A stretch of DNA of 64,000 nt from Janibacter corallicola NBRC 107790 (GTDB lineage Bacteria; Actinomycetota; Actinomycetes; Actinomycetales; Dermatophilaceae). Below are positions 43,338-51,908 of this stretch, piece by piece; the first letter of the stretch is position 1, and each line of letters opens with the position of its first letter. Below the pieces are notes generated by a model. The model did no database searches. It worked only from the letters and a program-made list of their open reading frames with translations, and was not told the origin of the DNA. A program made the translations under genes and the position numbers. The stretch is taken from contig NZ_BCSR01000001.1 of the NCBI RefSeq assembly GCF_001570965.1, positions 1-64,000 of the forward strand, given 5' to 3'.

Positions 43338-44125
43338 TCCTCCCGGGTCCGGCCCTCGGGCGCCGGACCGGCCCCCTCGTCGAGGTCCACGACCACGACC
43401 GTCACGTTGTCACGCCCCCCGGCCTCGACGGCCGCGCGGACAAGGGCGTCCGCCGCCGCCTGCGGGTCGGGGTGCTCCTGCAGGATGTCACGGATGTCGC
43501 CGTCCTCGACCTCACCGGTGAGCCCGTCGCTGCACAGCAGGAAACGTTCACCCGGGAGCAACGGGAGGACCCAGGAGTCGGCGAGGTGGGCGTGCTGGGT
43601 CCCCAGGGACCGGGTGACGATGTTGCGGGCCGGGTGCACCCTCGCCTCCTCGGCGGTGATCACCCCCGCCTCGGTGAGCTCCTGGACCTCGGAGTGGTCG
43701 ACGGTCACCTGGGTCAGCTCACCGCCCTGGAGGTGGTAGGTCCGGGAGTCCCCCACGTTGACCACCACCCAGTCCTCGCGCTCGCCGTCGCGGACGCGCA
43801 CCAGTCCGGTCGCAGTCGTCCCCATGCCCCAGCGCTCTTCGTGCTGGGCCGCGGACTCCAGGACGCGGCAGTTGGCCTCGAGCAGCTGGGAGATCACCTT
43901 TTCGCGGCTGGGGGCGGACCCGACGAGCTCGCGCATGGCCTCGATGACGATCCCGCTCGCGACCTCACCGGCGGCGTGGCCGCCCATGCCGTCGGCGACG
44001 AGGAAGACCTCGCCCTCGGCGAGCGCGGCGTCCTCGTTGTGCGGGCGCACCCGACCCACGTCGGTGGCGAGCCCGGACCGCACGGTGGGGCCGGGCTCGT
44101 GGTTCGTCTGCGGCATCGCACTCAT
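43334..44125 (-). CDS. PP2C-family Ser/Thr protein phosphatase
   Basis: This 263-aa metal-dependent phosphatase has all the aspartate motifs: GRVRPHNEDA, FLVADGMGGHAAGE, VVNVGDSRTYHL, LLCSDGLTGEVEDG and GGRDNVTVVVVD. There is no membrane segment, unlike PstP. It removes phosphates put on by Hanks-type kinases and is coupled with the FHA protein. The start is ATG 44125 with GGAGG eight bases upstream; the open frame to 44275 is not used. Confidence 0.93.
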   Translation of the reverse strand: MSAMPQTNHEPGPTVRSGLATDVGRVRPHNEDAALAEGEVFLVADGMGGHAAGEVASGIVIEAMRELVGSAPSREKVISQLLEANCRVLESAAQHEERWGMGTTATGLVRVRDGEREDWVVVNVGDSRTYHLQGGELTQVTVDHSEVQELTEAGVITAEEARVHPARNIVTRSLGTQHAHLADSWVLPLLPGERFLLCSDGLTGEVEDGDIRDILQEHPDPQAAADALVRAAVEAGGRDNVTVVVVDLDEGAGPAPEGRTREE

Positions 44126-44219
44126 CTCATCATTCCTCCGTGCCGACACGGTGTACCACCATGTCGGCACCTCGATGGGCCCCGGCGGGCACCTGGGTCT
44201 CCGGACGCGTCCGTGGCGA

Positions 44220-44792
44220 TCAAGCCTGCCACCTCGCCGACGCAGTGCGTGGGGCGTCCCGGAGCAACAGCACACCGACGACGGCGCCGCCGAGGCCCAA
44301 GAGGATGAAGAGCGGACCTGCGACCAGGACGGACGGCGTCACGAAGCCGATCGAACTGCCGAAGGTCCGCGGCTCGCCCACGGCCACCGTCGCCGAGTCG
44401 GGCAGGCCCGGGCACTCCATGCCGGGCCCGTCGTCGGCAAGGGAGACCTCGACGAGCGGGTACCAGGTCATCCCCTCGACGGTGACCTCCTCGCCGGTGG
44501 CGAAGAACAGGTCGTCGATCCGCAGGGTGTCGCCAGCGGCCTGTCCGGTGAGCCGGCACCCCGGGTCGGTGTCGAGGCCGGCGACGTCGACGTCGGCGTA
44601 CACCGGGACGGAGTCACGCAGAAGGCCTCCCTGCGGGATGGTCACGACCTGACCACCGGCCACGGTCAGCTCAGGAGCGGAGCGGGCCTCGACCAGCATC
44701 CACGCCCCCGCCGCGAGGGCCAGGACACCGGCGATCAGCGCGCAGCAGCTGCCCAGGAGCAACACCGTTCCGACATACCGCCCGGCCCTCAC
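44220..44792 (-). CDS. Two-helix membrane protein of unknown function
   Basis: This 190-aa protein has one helix near the N-terminus (GTVLLLGSCCALIAGVLALA) and one near the C-terminus (SVLVAGPLFILLGLGGAVVG). The roughly 100-residue external domain between them contains two cysteines (PGCRLTG, MECPGL) that could form a disulfide. I do not recognise the family. The start is GTG 44792. It lies at the border between the core-like region and the duplicated surface-protein region. Confidence 0.7.
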   Translation of the reverse strand: MRAGRYVGTVLLLGSCCALIAGVLALAAGAWMLVEARSAPELTVAGGQVVTIPQGGLLRDSVPVYADVDVAGLDTDPGCRLTGQAAGDTLRIDDLFFATGEEVTVEGMTWYPLVEVSLADDGPGMECPGLPDSATVAVGEPRTFGSSIGFVTPSVLVAGPLFILLGLGGAVVGVLLLRDAPRTASARWQA

Positions 44793-44923
44793 GATCCTCT
44801 CCCTCCGTCCGCCGGTCCCTCCTACCAGCGTGTGCCCGGTGCATCAGCTGAAGGCCCTCGCATTGGGATGGTAGGTGAACGGGCGGGGGCGCGCATGAGC
44901 TCGCGGGCCCGGATCCACCGACG

Positions 44924-44952
44924 CTGCACGTGACGGGGCGGCCGCATACCCT
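44924..44952 (+). promoter_or_regulatory. Candidate leaderless promoter of OmpA-like gene 1
   Basis: A CTGCAC box and a TACCCT -10 element are 17 bp apart. The -10 ends exactly 8 bp before the ATG at 44961, and no ribosome-binding site is present. The same spacing occurs before OmpA-like gene 2. Confidence 0.5.
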
Positions 44953-44960
44953 GTCTTCCC

Positions 44961-46046
44961 ATGCGACATCAGGGATCGATGTGTGCCCGATTGGCCGTGC
45001 TGGGGATGGTGACATCCGGCTTGGTGCTGGGTGGTGGGCCGGCTCGGGCGGCGCAGGAGCCGAAGGTGCCGATCCTCGGGCAGGGACTCAGCAGCTCGGA
45101 CACCGCGACGAAGACCGACGTCAGCAAGGGGCTGGTCACGCTGCACGGCGTCCGGCGTGCCGAAGGGGCGACCGTCGTCTACTGGTCGTTGGGGTGGACT
45201 CCCGACACCACCGACAGCGAAAATGCCTCCTTGGTGGGGACCTGGGGGTACAACGCGGGCTTGGCGTGGCACAGCGAAGTCCACCAGCTGGGCGACGTGG
45301 CGGTCATCGACTCTCGGGCGATGAAGGCCTACACCCCGATCATCGGCCCGGACGACACGTGCAAGTGCAGTGACTCGTCGTACGCGCTCCCCGCTGACCC
45401 CAAGCCGGGCAAGGCCTACGTGATGCACGCGGTGCTCCCAGAGCTGCCCGAGGGCATTGACGAGGCGACGGTCAAGGTCGCCGGCAAGGTCTTCACCGAC
45501 GTGCCCGTCGAGGACGGGCTCATGACCCCCGCCAAGCCCAAGGACGAACCGATCCTCGTCGGGAAGGGCTGGCCCAAGGTCAACCCGGCAGGCATCGACA
45601 AGGTCAAGAACCTCGAGAAGTTCATCTACCCGGTCTCCAAGAACTCGCAGATCCTCGACTCCGCCGTCGCCACCCGCGAGGAGGGTGCCCAGACCCAGAT
45701 CGACATCGCCGCCGACGTCCTCTTCAACGTCGACAAGGCCACCCTCACCGGCAAGGCGAAGAAGGAGATCAAGACCGCAGCCGACCAGATCCGCAAGGCC
45801 AAACCCCAGGGAAAGGTCACCGTCACCGGCCACACCGACTCCGACGGGGCCAAGGACTACAACCAGGACCTGTCCGAGCGCCGCGCCGAGTCCGTCGCCA
45901 AGGAGATCAAGCCCCTCCTGCCGAAGGGAGTCACGGTCACCACCGAGGGCAAGGGCGAGAGCGAGCCCATCGCCTCCAACGAGACCGATTCAGGCAAGGC
46001 CAAGAACCGCCGCGTGACCATCACCGTCCCCGGAGGCGAGCAGTGA
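44961..46046 (+). CDS. Exported OmpA-family protein 1
   Basis: This 361-aa protein has a signal peptide to about residue 30 (ending GGPARA-AQEP), a roughly 210-residue N-terminal domain I do not recognise and an OmpA/MotB domain from about 245 (IDIAADVLFNVDKATLTGKA, TVTGHTDSDGAKDYNQDLSE, KAKNRRVTITV). A CKC motif lies at residues 134-136. It is paralogous over its whole length to the gene at 51909. It probably binds peptidoglycan outside the membrane. Its stop overlaps the lipoprotein start (GTGA). No ribosome-binding site is visible; see the promoter. Confidence 0.88.
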   Translation: MRHQGSMCARLAVLGMVTSGLVLGGGPARAAQEPKVPILGQGLSSSDTATKTDVSKGLVTLHGVRRAEGATVVYWSLGWTPDTTDSENASLVGTWGYNAGLAWHSEVHQLGDVAVIDSRAMKAYTPIIGPDDTCKCSDSSYALPADPKPGKAYVMHAVLPELPEGIDEATVKVAGKVFTDVPVEDGLMTPAKPKDEPILVGKGWPKVNPAGIDKVKNLEKFIYPVSKNSQILDSAVATREEGAQTQIDIAADVLFNVDKATLTGKAKKEIKTAADQIRKAKPQGKVTVTGHTDSDGAKDYNQDLSERRAESVAKEIKPLLPKGVTVTTEGKGESEPIASNETDSGKAKNRRVTITVPGGEQ

Positions 46047-46140
46047 CCCACACCATCACCCGCGCCACCCGCCTGACCGCCACCGCTGCCGCCGCCCTGC
46101 TGACCATCAGCGCCCTGACCGCCTGCAGCGACGACTCCCA
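45660..46140 (+). repeat. Duplicated segment, copy 1 (OmpA 3' end to lipoprotein 5' end)
   Basis: This segment is nearly identical to 52605-53095, for example across the shared stretches GAGATCAAGCCCCTCCTGCC and AAGAACCGCCGCGTGACCAT. Flanking parts of both genes have diverged much more, so this is either recent gene conversion or selection on the OmpA domain and signal peptide. Confidence 0.75.
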
Positions 46141-46645
46141 GGACCCACCGGCGAGCAGCCAGAGCTCCCAGGACGACAACGACAAGAGCAGCGACAAGGA
46201 CGAGGCCTCCGGCAAAGACGCCCCCGGCACCGACCAGTCAAAAGCCGTCTTCGACGCCTACACCCCGCCCAAGCCCGTCGGCTCCGCCACGAACAAGGAC
46301 GGCGTCACATTCGACGTCTTCGCCGTGAAGGACACCGACGGCCTCACCGACCTGACCTTCCAGGTCACGAGCCCGGAGAGCGCCTCCGTGGAACTGGCGG
46401 GCTGGGACTGGTCCCAGTACCCGACACTCGCAACCAAGGGCAGCCAGACCGCGCTGCAACCCCTGACCGTCAACCGCCTGTTCCGCAGCGACATCGAAAA
46501 AACCTGCATCTGCAGCGGACAGCTGCACATCTCACAGGCGCCGAAGGTCCAGCACGTCCTCTACGAACAGCTGCCCGATGACGTGGACGAGGTGAAGGTC
46601 CGGTACTCGGGCTTCGCCCCCATCACGGTCAAGGTCACCGACTGA
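46043..46645 (+). CDS. Lipoprotein paired with OmpA protein 1
   Basis: This 200-aa lipoprotein has the lipobox ISALTACSDDSQ, a Ser/Asp/Lys linker to about residue 65 and a beta-rich domain (TFDVFAVKDTDGLTDLTFQV) with a CIC motif at residues 155-157. The ending is LPDDVDEVKVRYSGFAPITV. The close paralogue is at 52988. It is coupled to OmpA protein 1, and both partners carry a CxC(S/T) motif, which hints at a shared metal or disulfide site. It is convergent with the lipoprotein/giant-pilin unit. Confidence 0.85.
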   Translation: MTHTITRATRLTATAAAALLTISALTACSDDSQDPPASSQSSQDDNDKSSDKDEASGKDAPGTDQSKAVFDAYTPPKPVGSATNKDGVTFDVFAVKDTDGLTDLTFQVTSPESASVELAGWDWSQYPTLATKGSQTALQPLTVNRLFRSDIEKTCICSGQLHISQAPKVQHVLYEQLPDDVDEVKVRYSGFAPITVKVTD

Positions 46646-46678
46646 CTCCTGCGCGAGTCATCCAGGACCAGCGGCACC

Positions 46679-47260
46679 TCACGACTCGTCCACCGGCTTG
46701 CCGTCCGTGTCGAGCACCACGTCCGAGTGCTCGTACTCCAGCGAGTCCTTCACGTGGGTGATCAGGTCATCATCCGCCTCCGTCCCGGAGACGGTCACGA
46801 TGACGGTGGTCGGGGGCTGACTTTGGCCCACGGCGATCCACGCCCCCGTGGCCGGCTTCCCTTCGTCCTTGTAGCTGAACTCCTGGAACAGAGCCGTATC
46901 GGCGCCCTCGACCTCGATGTCCTGGACCTTGCCCGGGGTGAAGCCCTCCATCTGCCTGTTCGCCGCGAACTGCATGTTGCCCAGCGCGGATGAGAGGATG
47001 CGGGAGTTGTCGTACGGGTCGGCGACCTGCACGCTGACCCCGTCATCTCTGACTGCCAGGTTCCACTTCTCGCTGGCGCCCTCACCCTCCGTGAAGCCTT
47101 GGGGCACCTCCAGCGTCAGCCGGTCTCCCTCAAGCCGCTTCCACCCGTCGCTCGGGGCATCCGAGCACGCCGACACCGCGCCGGCACTGACGAGGAAAGC
47201 GGCGAGCGCGGCGGCGGCCCGGACTCGGGGGGCTCGCATAGTCACATCTTCCTCACTCAC
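46679..47260 (-). CDS. Lipoprotein coupled to pilin-headed protein 1
   Basis: This 193-aa lipoprotein has the lipobox SAGAVSACSDAPS and a beta-rich domain with DRLTLEVPQGFTEGEG and EVEGADTALFQEFSYKDEG, ending LEYEHSDVVLDTDGKPVDES. It resembles the lipoproteins at 54009 (EVEGADTSMRGDFTYTDDG) and, more distantly, 49612. GTG 47260 overlaps the pilin-headed gene's stop (GTGA), as in the other module. The function is unknown; it is a likely surface partner of the protein encoded just before it. Confidence 0.83.
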   Translation of the reverse strand: MSEEDVTMRAPRVRAAAALAAFLVSAGAVSACSDAPSDGWKRLEGDRLTLEVPQGFTEGEGASEKWNLAVRDDGVSVQVADPYDNSRILSSALGNMQFAANRQMEGFTPGKVQDIEVEGADTALFQEFSYKDEGKPATGAWIAVGQSQPPTTVIVTVSGTEADDDLITHVKDSLEYEHSDVVLDTDGKPVDES

Positions 47261-48744
47261 GGTAGGCAGTCGGTGTCGGGGACCATCTCGCGGCTCCCCC
47301 CGGAGGGTGCCCCAAGATACGCGGCGTAGACGGCATCCGAGCTGCTGGAGGACCCCGAGAAGTCGAACCCCAGCTTGAGGCCCACCTTTACCTCGGCAGC
47401 CAGCCCCGCGGTGTCAGTCACCCCTTCCCGGGTGATCGCCGAGACGGTGGCGCGCTCGTACATCAGCTGACTGAACGGGTCCGAGCCCCTGTGGGCAGGG
47501 TTGACCGCCCCCATCGGGACAGTCCCTGGCCACTCGTAGCCGCTGCCGTCACCGCCCATCCAGTTCTGGACGACGTCCACATCCTCGTCGTAACCGGGAG
47601 CGTCCGGGTCGAGGGTGAGCTTGGTCTCCGTCACCGTGGCCGTGGTGTCCTGTGACGATGCGAAGACCGAGCCGGACCCGGAGTTCGCGTCGTCATCGGT
47701 GCCGTCCTTGGCCCCCGCATCGAGGCTGGTCCCGCCGTTGATCGCCCCCTTGCTCGTCGTGACGATGGCGACCTCGATGATGCGGCCCTGGGCGTCCTCG
47801 GTGATGGCCATACTCATCCCCTCCGTGTCACCCAGGCCCATGTCCCCGGACCAGATGTCCGAGGAGACACTCGGAGTGATCGACATGTCCACCGTGTAGG
47901 TCTTCGTGTCGTCCTCACCGGTCTCGGTCCCGTTCGTGTTCGTCGTCCTGACCCAGTGGGCGTCCGCAGCCACCGAGCCCGCGACGGCGTTCGCCTGCAG
48001 GTTGGACCCGGTCCCGTCGTCATTACCTGTCAGGTCGACCCCGAGCTGGCCCTGCCCTTCGCCGGCGACTCCGACGTCGACGGAGGTCGAGTCCGGAGGC
48101 GGCAGCGGGTCAAGGGGATCGATGACGTCTGCCACCAGTCCGCCGTGGCCAGGCATGCGGTAGGCGCGGTCGCGCATCCGGTGATCGCGCAGCAGGTCCT
48201 CGAAGTTCTCGGCGGCCTTGCGATTCTCGGCCGGGTCACCGTCATCGAACGTCCAGGTGTCGCCGGAGCCAAGGGTGACACCACCGCCGAAGTCGACGGA
48301 CCCCCCGAGCTCGACGCCTCCACCCGTCCGGAGCTCGGCCCCGGCACCTCCGGAAGCACCCAGCCCCGCCCCGTCGGTGGCCGTGAGGGTCACGCTGCCG
48401 TCGCTCATCTCCTTGCGCACCAAGCCCGCGTCCTCCCCGATGTCGATGAATCCGATCGAGACGGTCGAGTTGTAGCCTTCGCCCGACTGACTCACGGTGC
48501 AGGCTCCTGGTTGGAAGTCCGAGTCCTTCGGCGGGGCGGTGCGGTCCCCCTCGCCGCCCCCTGCACAACCGAGATCGGTGTCCAGGATCGTGCCGACGGC
48601 CCGGCACGTGGCGGCCCGAACGTCGGCCCCCCTGGGAGAGAGCGCCACGAAGACGGCACCCGCCACGAGGGCGGCGATGACGATGATGGCGACGTACTCG
48701 AGGCCCGACGCACCGCGCTCGGTGGTGTGCCCTCGCCCCTGCAT
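47257..48744 (-). CDS. Giant Flp-type pilin-headed protein 1
   Basis: This 495-aa protein has a first 35 residues that are a prepilin: leader MQGRGHTTERG, processing site G11-ASGLEY and one hydrophobic helix (VAIIVIAALVAGAVFVAL). A large extracellular region follows with CRAVGTILDTDLGC, PGACTVSQSG, IGFIDIGEDAGLVRKEMSDG, the block MSMAITEDAQGRIIEVAIV and an ending DTDCLP with a cysteine three residues from the end. Flp pilins are normally 50-80 aa. It is homologous along its length to the protein at 54542. The start is ATG 48744; the frame to 48888 is not used. Confidence 0.85.
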   Translation of the reverse strand: MQGRGHTTERGASGLEYVAIIVIAALVAGAVFVALSPRGADVRAATCRAVGTILDTDLGCAGGGEGDRTAPPKDSDFQPGACTVSQSGEGYNSTVSIGFIDIGEDAGLVRKEMSDGSVTLTATDGAGLGASGGAGAELRTGGGVELGGSVDFGGGVTLGSGDTWTFDDGDPAENRKAAENFEDLLRDHRMRDRAYRMPGHGGLVADVIDPLDPLPPPDSTSVDVGVAGEGQGQLGVDLTGNDDGTGSNLQANAVAGSVAADAHWVRTTNTNGTETGEDDTKTYTVDMSITPSVSSDIWSGDMGLGDTEGMSMAITEDAQGRIIEVAIVTTSKGAINGGTSLDAGAKDGTDDDANSGSGSVFASSQDTTATVTETKLTLDPDAPGYDEDVDVVQNWMGGDGSGYEWPGTVPMGAVNPAHRGSDPFSQLMYERATVSAITREGVTDTAGLAAEVKVGLKLGFDFSGSSSSSDAVYAAYLGAPSGGSREMVPDTDCLP

Positions 48745-48995
48745 GTGTCCCCTCCGAATCGCCCGCCGACGGTCGGCGATGTCTCGTCCGCACAGACTAC
48801 GAAAGGAGGCCCCGAAAACCGAAGGGACCACGGGCCCTCCCCGGACCCAAGCCGGTGGGCCCACGGACCCACCGGGGAGGCGCGACATGAGCCGGACCTG
48901 GTTGCCTTCGTCCCACGAGGCACGTGAGCGCCGCGCAATCGGTGACCACCGGTGACGCCCTCCAGGACGGCAACGTCACCGGTCGACCTGCAGAA

Positions 48996-49403
48996 TTAAC
49001 GCAGCCGCTGAGTCTCGTCGCGTGCCGGTCTAGCGCGCAGCCACCGGATGACGAAGACCATCACGCCTGCGGCGACGAGGGTGCCGAGCATCTGGGGGAT
49101 CGCGCGCGACCAATCCTCGGGGATGTCCGAGTACAAGAGCAGCGACACCACGAAAGCCACGACCGAGGCCGACACAGTCGACGGGGCGAACCAGCCACTG
49201 GCCGCGCCGATCGCGGCCCCGATGAGGGAGTAGCCGACGATGAACTGGGTCGTCAGGGTGGACGTGTCTTCGATGGCCAGGATCACGGACACGACGGCGA
49301 ACAACGTGATCAAGCCCGCGACGATGGCCGCCACGAGTGCCACCGCCACTCTCACGACGCCCCCTTCCTCATCCGCCGGCTTTTCGTCCTCGTCCACCTG
49401 CAC
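48996..49403 (-). CDS. Small four-helix membrane protein with a lipoprotein-derived N-terminal tail
   Basis: This 135-aa protein has four hydrophobic helices (VALVAAIVAGLITLFAVVSV, SLIGAAIGAASGWFAP, VSASVVAFVVSLLL, LVAAGVMVFVIRWL). The start is GTG 49403. The hydrophilic N-terminus and the codons just upstream read EYEHSEVQVDEDEKPADEE in the same frame, strikingly like the end of the lipoprotein at 46679. It seems to be the membrane-protein member of a partly deleted third module. The corresponding gene in the intact module is 53614-54003. Confidence 0.7.
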   Translation of the reverse strand: MQVDEDEKPADEEGGVVRVAVALVAAIVAGLITLFAVVSVILAIEDTSTLTTQFIVGYSLIGAAIGAASGWFAPSTVSASVVAFVVSLLLYSDIPEDWSRAIPQMLGTLVAAGVMVFVIRWLRARPARDETQRLR

Positions 49404-49436
49404 CTCCGAGTGCTCGTACTCACGGCTTCCCCCACC

Positions 49437-49612
49437 TCACGGGGTGCACTTGTGTAGGGCCCATCGCTCAGGTACCGCCTGCCGGTGTTCCAAGATACTG
49501 GGGGAGACGACCGCTGCATCGCTGGCGGACCCGGAGTAGTCGAACTCGACCTTGAGAGGCGCCGCCATCTCGGCGCCGAGCGCTCCGCCGAGTCCCCTGA
49601 CGCGTCCTCGGT
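49437..49612 (-). pseudogene. Remnant of a third pilin-headed protein (C-terminus)
   Basis: On the minus strand this reads GLGGALGAEMAAPLKVEFDY, then SGSASDAAVVSPSILEHRQ, ending LHKCTP and stop at 49437. It aligns with the end of the 495-aa protein (GLAAEVKVGLKLGFDFSG ... TDCLP) and with nearby nucleotide identity at 47350. The penultimate-region cysteine is kept. No upstream coding part exists; the lipoprotein at 49612 ends right before it. It is probably left by a deletion between repeated modules. Confidence 0.72.
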
Positions 49613-50322
49613 CAGACTACTTTGAAGGTCGACATCACCTGGGCGAGCTTTTTCTTCTCGAGGGTCCCCTCGGGCGCGACGGCGAGGACATTGATGATGA
49701 GGTCGGGGTCAACCTGCACCATCAGTTGCCACGTCTCCTGAGTCCCGCCGTGGCCTCCACGAATCGGGCTCATCCACTGGACGAGCACCGCAGGTTTCTC
49801 CACACCCGGCCAGGTCAGCTGCGAGCGCACCGGCGGTTTCTCGTTCTCAACCGCCTTGCTCTCCACCAGCACCTGGGAAAGTGGCATGACACCGGCCGTT
49901 GGCTTGACGTCGCGCACCACCGCCACTCGGGCCGGGTCTGAGGCCTTCCCCGAGGCACCCGGGGCGTCGAAGAGGTACATCGTCGTCCCGTTGGAGGCCT
50001 TCTCCGTGTCCTCCCGGAAGGAACCGGGCACGCCGATGGTGAATCCCTCGCCCTCGACCGTGCGCCACCGCGTCGGTACGTCGGACGGTTCGAGGGAGGC
50101 GGTGGGAGTCTCCGTGGGGGTGAGCTCTCCATCGGCCGAGCCCCCACTCGGGCTTGCAGCGTCGCCGTCACCCGAGTCGCTTGACCCATCTGATTCACTC
50201 GAACCGCCCGAGGCGTCGGAGCCGGAACCGTCGGAGCAGCCCGTCACGACACCGGTGAGCGCCACGCCAGCCGCGGCGAGCACCGCCCGCCGGGGACGAT
50301 CGGTCACGTCGCTGAAGTCCAT
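49612..50322 (-). CDS. Lipoprotein of the pilin-module type
   Basis: This 236-aa lipoprotein has the lipobox GVALTGVVTGCSDGSG, a long Ser/Asp/Gly linker to about residue 75 and a domain with GEGFTIGVPGSFREDTEKAS, QLTWPGVEKPAVLVQWMSP and the end LAQVMSTFKVV. The fold type resembles LpqN-like lipoproteins. It is related in layout to those at 46679 and 54009 but is not coupled to an intact pilin gene; only the remnant follows. The start is ATG 50322, with weak ribosome binding. It lies 53 bp from the cca stop. Confidence 0.78.
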   Translation of the reverse strand: MDFSDVTDRPRRAVLAAAGVALTGVVTGCSDGSGSDASGGSSESDGSSDSGDGDAASPSGGSADGELTPTETPTASLEPSDVPTRWRTVEGEGFTIGVPGSFREDTEKASNGTTMYLFDAPGASGKASDPARVAVVRDVKPTAGVMPLSQVLVESKAVENEKPPVRSQLTWPGVEKPAVLVQWMSPIRGGHGGTQETWQLMVQVDPDLIINVLAVAPEGTLEKKKLAQVMSTFKVV

Positions 50323-50374
50323 ACGGTCAACCCTGCCATTTCTGCAGTGGGAGTGGCCGTTCACGTTGTCCTCC

Positions 50375-51832
50375 CTACTCGGCCTCGCCACCCCACCAGC
50401 TCCACAGCCGCTCCGCGGCTGCCTCCTTGCCGATCGGCCCCTCGTCGAGACGCACCTGCAGCAGGTACTTGTAGGCCCGGCCGAGCTGCGGACCCGGCTC
50501 GATCCCCAGGACCTCGCCGATCTCGTGCCCGTCGAGCTCCGGACGGACCCTGTCCATCTCCTCCTGCTCGGCCAGCACCTCGATCCGCTCCTCGAGGTCG
50601 TCATAGGCGCGCCGCAGCCGGGCGGCCTTGCGCTGGTTGCGGGTGGTGCAGTCCGCCCGGGTGAGCCGGTGCAGCCGCTGCAGCAGCGGGCCGGCGTCGG
50701 TGACGTAACGGCGCACCGCGGAGTCGGTCCACTGACCGTCGCCGTACCCGTGGAAGCGCAGGTGCAGCTCGACGAGGCGGGCGACGGACTTGGTCGTCTC
50801 CTTGTCGAAGCGCAGGGCCTTGAGGCGCTTGGCGGTCAGCTTCGCGCCCACGACGTCGTGGTGGTGGAAGGAGACACCGCCGCCGGCCTCGAAGCGCCGG
50901 GTGCGCGGCTTGCCGACGTCGTGCATGAGGGCCGCGAGCCGGAGAACCAGGTCCGGGCGCGGGACGGGGTGGTCCTCGGCCCCGGCCGGGCCCTCCAGGT
51001 CGATCGCCTGCTGCAGCACGGTCAGCGAGTGCTCGTAGACGTCCTTGTGCCGATGGTGCTCGTCGATCTCCAGCCGAAGGGCGGGCAGCTCCGGAAGCAT
51101 CCGCTCGGCCAGACCGGTGTCCACGAGCAGCCGCAGCCCGGCGACGGGGTCCTCGCCGAGCACGAGCTTGGTCAGCTCGTCCCGGATCCGCTCGGCCGAG
51201 ACGATCTCGAGGCTGTCGGCGGCAGCGGTCATCGCCTCGACCACCTCGGGCGAGGGCGTGAGCCCCAGCTGGGCGACGAAGCGGGCGGCCCGCATCATCC
51301 GCAGCGGGTCGTCGCTGAAGGAGACCTCGGGGGCCGAGGGGGTGCGCAGCCGCTTCGCGGCCAGATCCAGCAGGCCACCGTGGGGGTCGACGAGCTCGAG
51401 GTCGGGCAGACGCAGCGCCATCGCGTTGACCGTGAAGTCCCGCCGCACCAGGTCATCGTCGAGGTTGTCCCCGAAGGCGACGACCGGCTTGCGGGTGGTC
51501 CGGTCGTAGGCATCGGCCCGGTAGGTGGTGACCTCGACGATGTCGTCGCCCTTGCGGGCGCCGATGGTGCCGAACTCCCGGCCCATGTCCCAGGTCGCAT
51601 CGCCCCACTCGGCGAGGATCGCCTCGGTCTCCTCGGGGCGGGCGGAGGTCGTCAGGTCCAGGTCCCCACTCGTCCGCTCGAGGAAGGCGTCACGGACCGG
51701 CCCACCCACGAGGGCCAGCTCGTGGCCCCCCTTCGCGAAGGCCGTGCCGAGGTCGCCGAGCAGCGGGATCACCGGGGCCAGATGGGCCACCGCGCCACGG
51801 AGGATCTCGGGGGGCAGTGCAGGGGTGGACAT
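50375..51832 (-). CDS. cca: CCA tRNA nucleotidyltransferase
   Basis: This 485-aa enzyme adds or repairs the 3' CCA of tRNAs. The class II polymerase head has ELALVGGPVRDAFLERTSGD followed by LDLTT (catalytic Asp pair), the RRDFTVNAMAL block and DDPLRMMRAARF. An HD domain follows (LAALMHDVGKPRTR, FHHHDVVGAKL). The same type is PcnA (Rv3907c) in mycobacteria, also near the origin. The start is ATG 51832. It separates the two duplicated surface modules and has the only clear core function in that stretch. Confidence 0.95.
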   Translation of the reverse strand: MSTPALPPEILRGAVAHLAPVIPLLGDLGTAFAKGGHELALVGGPVRDAFLERTSGDLDLTTSARPEETEAILAEWGDATWDMGREFGTIGARKGDDIVEVTTYRADAYDRTTRKPVVAFGDNLDDDLVRRDFTVNAMALRLPDLELVDPHGGLLDLAAKRLRTPSAPEVSFSDDPLRMMRAARFVAQLGLTPSPEVVEAMTAAADSLEIVSAERIRDELTKLVLGEDPVAGLRLLVDTGLAERMLPELPALRLEIDEHHRHKDVYEHSLTVLQQAIDLEGPAGAEDHPVPRPDLVLRLAALMHDVGKPRTRRFEAGGGVSFHHHDVVGAKLTAKRLKALRFDKETTKSVARLVELHLRFHGYGDGQWTDSAVRRYVTDAGPLLQRLHRLTRADCTTRNQRKAARLRRAYDDLEERIEVLAEQEEMDRVRPELDGHEIGEVLGIEPGPQLGRAYKYLLQVRLDEGPIGKEAAAERLWSWWGGEAE

Positions 51833-51871
51833 GGGGACACAGAGTACGCGGCCGACCCACGCGGTCAGTTC

Positions 51872-51900
51872 CTGCGCTGCGAGGTCTGGATGTATATCGT
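51872..51900 (+). promoter_or_regulatory. Candidate leaderless promoter of OmpA-like gene 2
   Basis: CTGCGC and TATCGT are 17 bp apart, and the -10 ends 8 bp before the ATG at 51909, the same geometry as before OmpA-like gene 1. No ribosome-binding site. It lies in the 76-bp divergent gap from cca. Confidence 0.5.
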
Positions 51901-51908
51901 GTCGTGCC

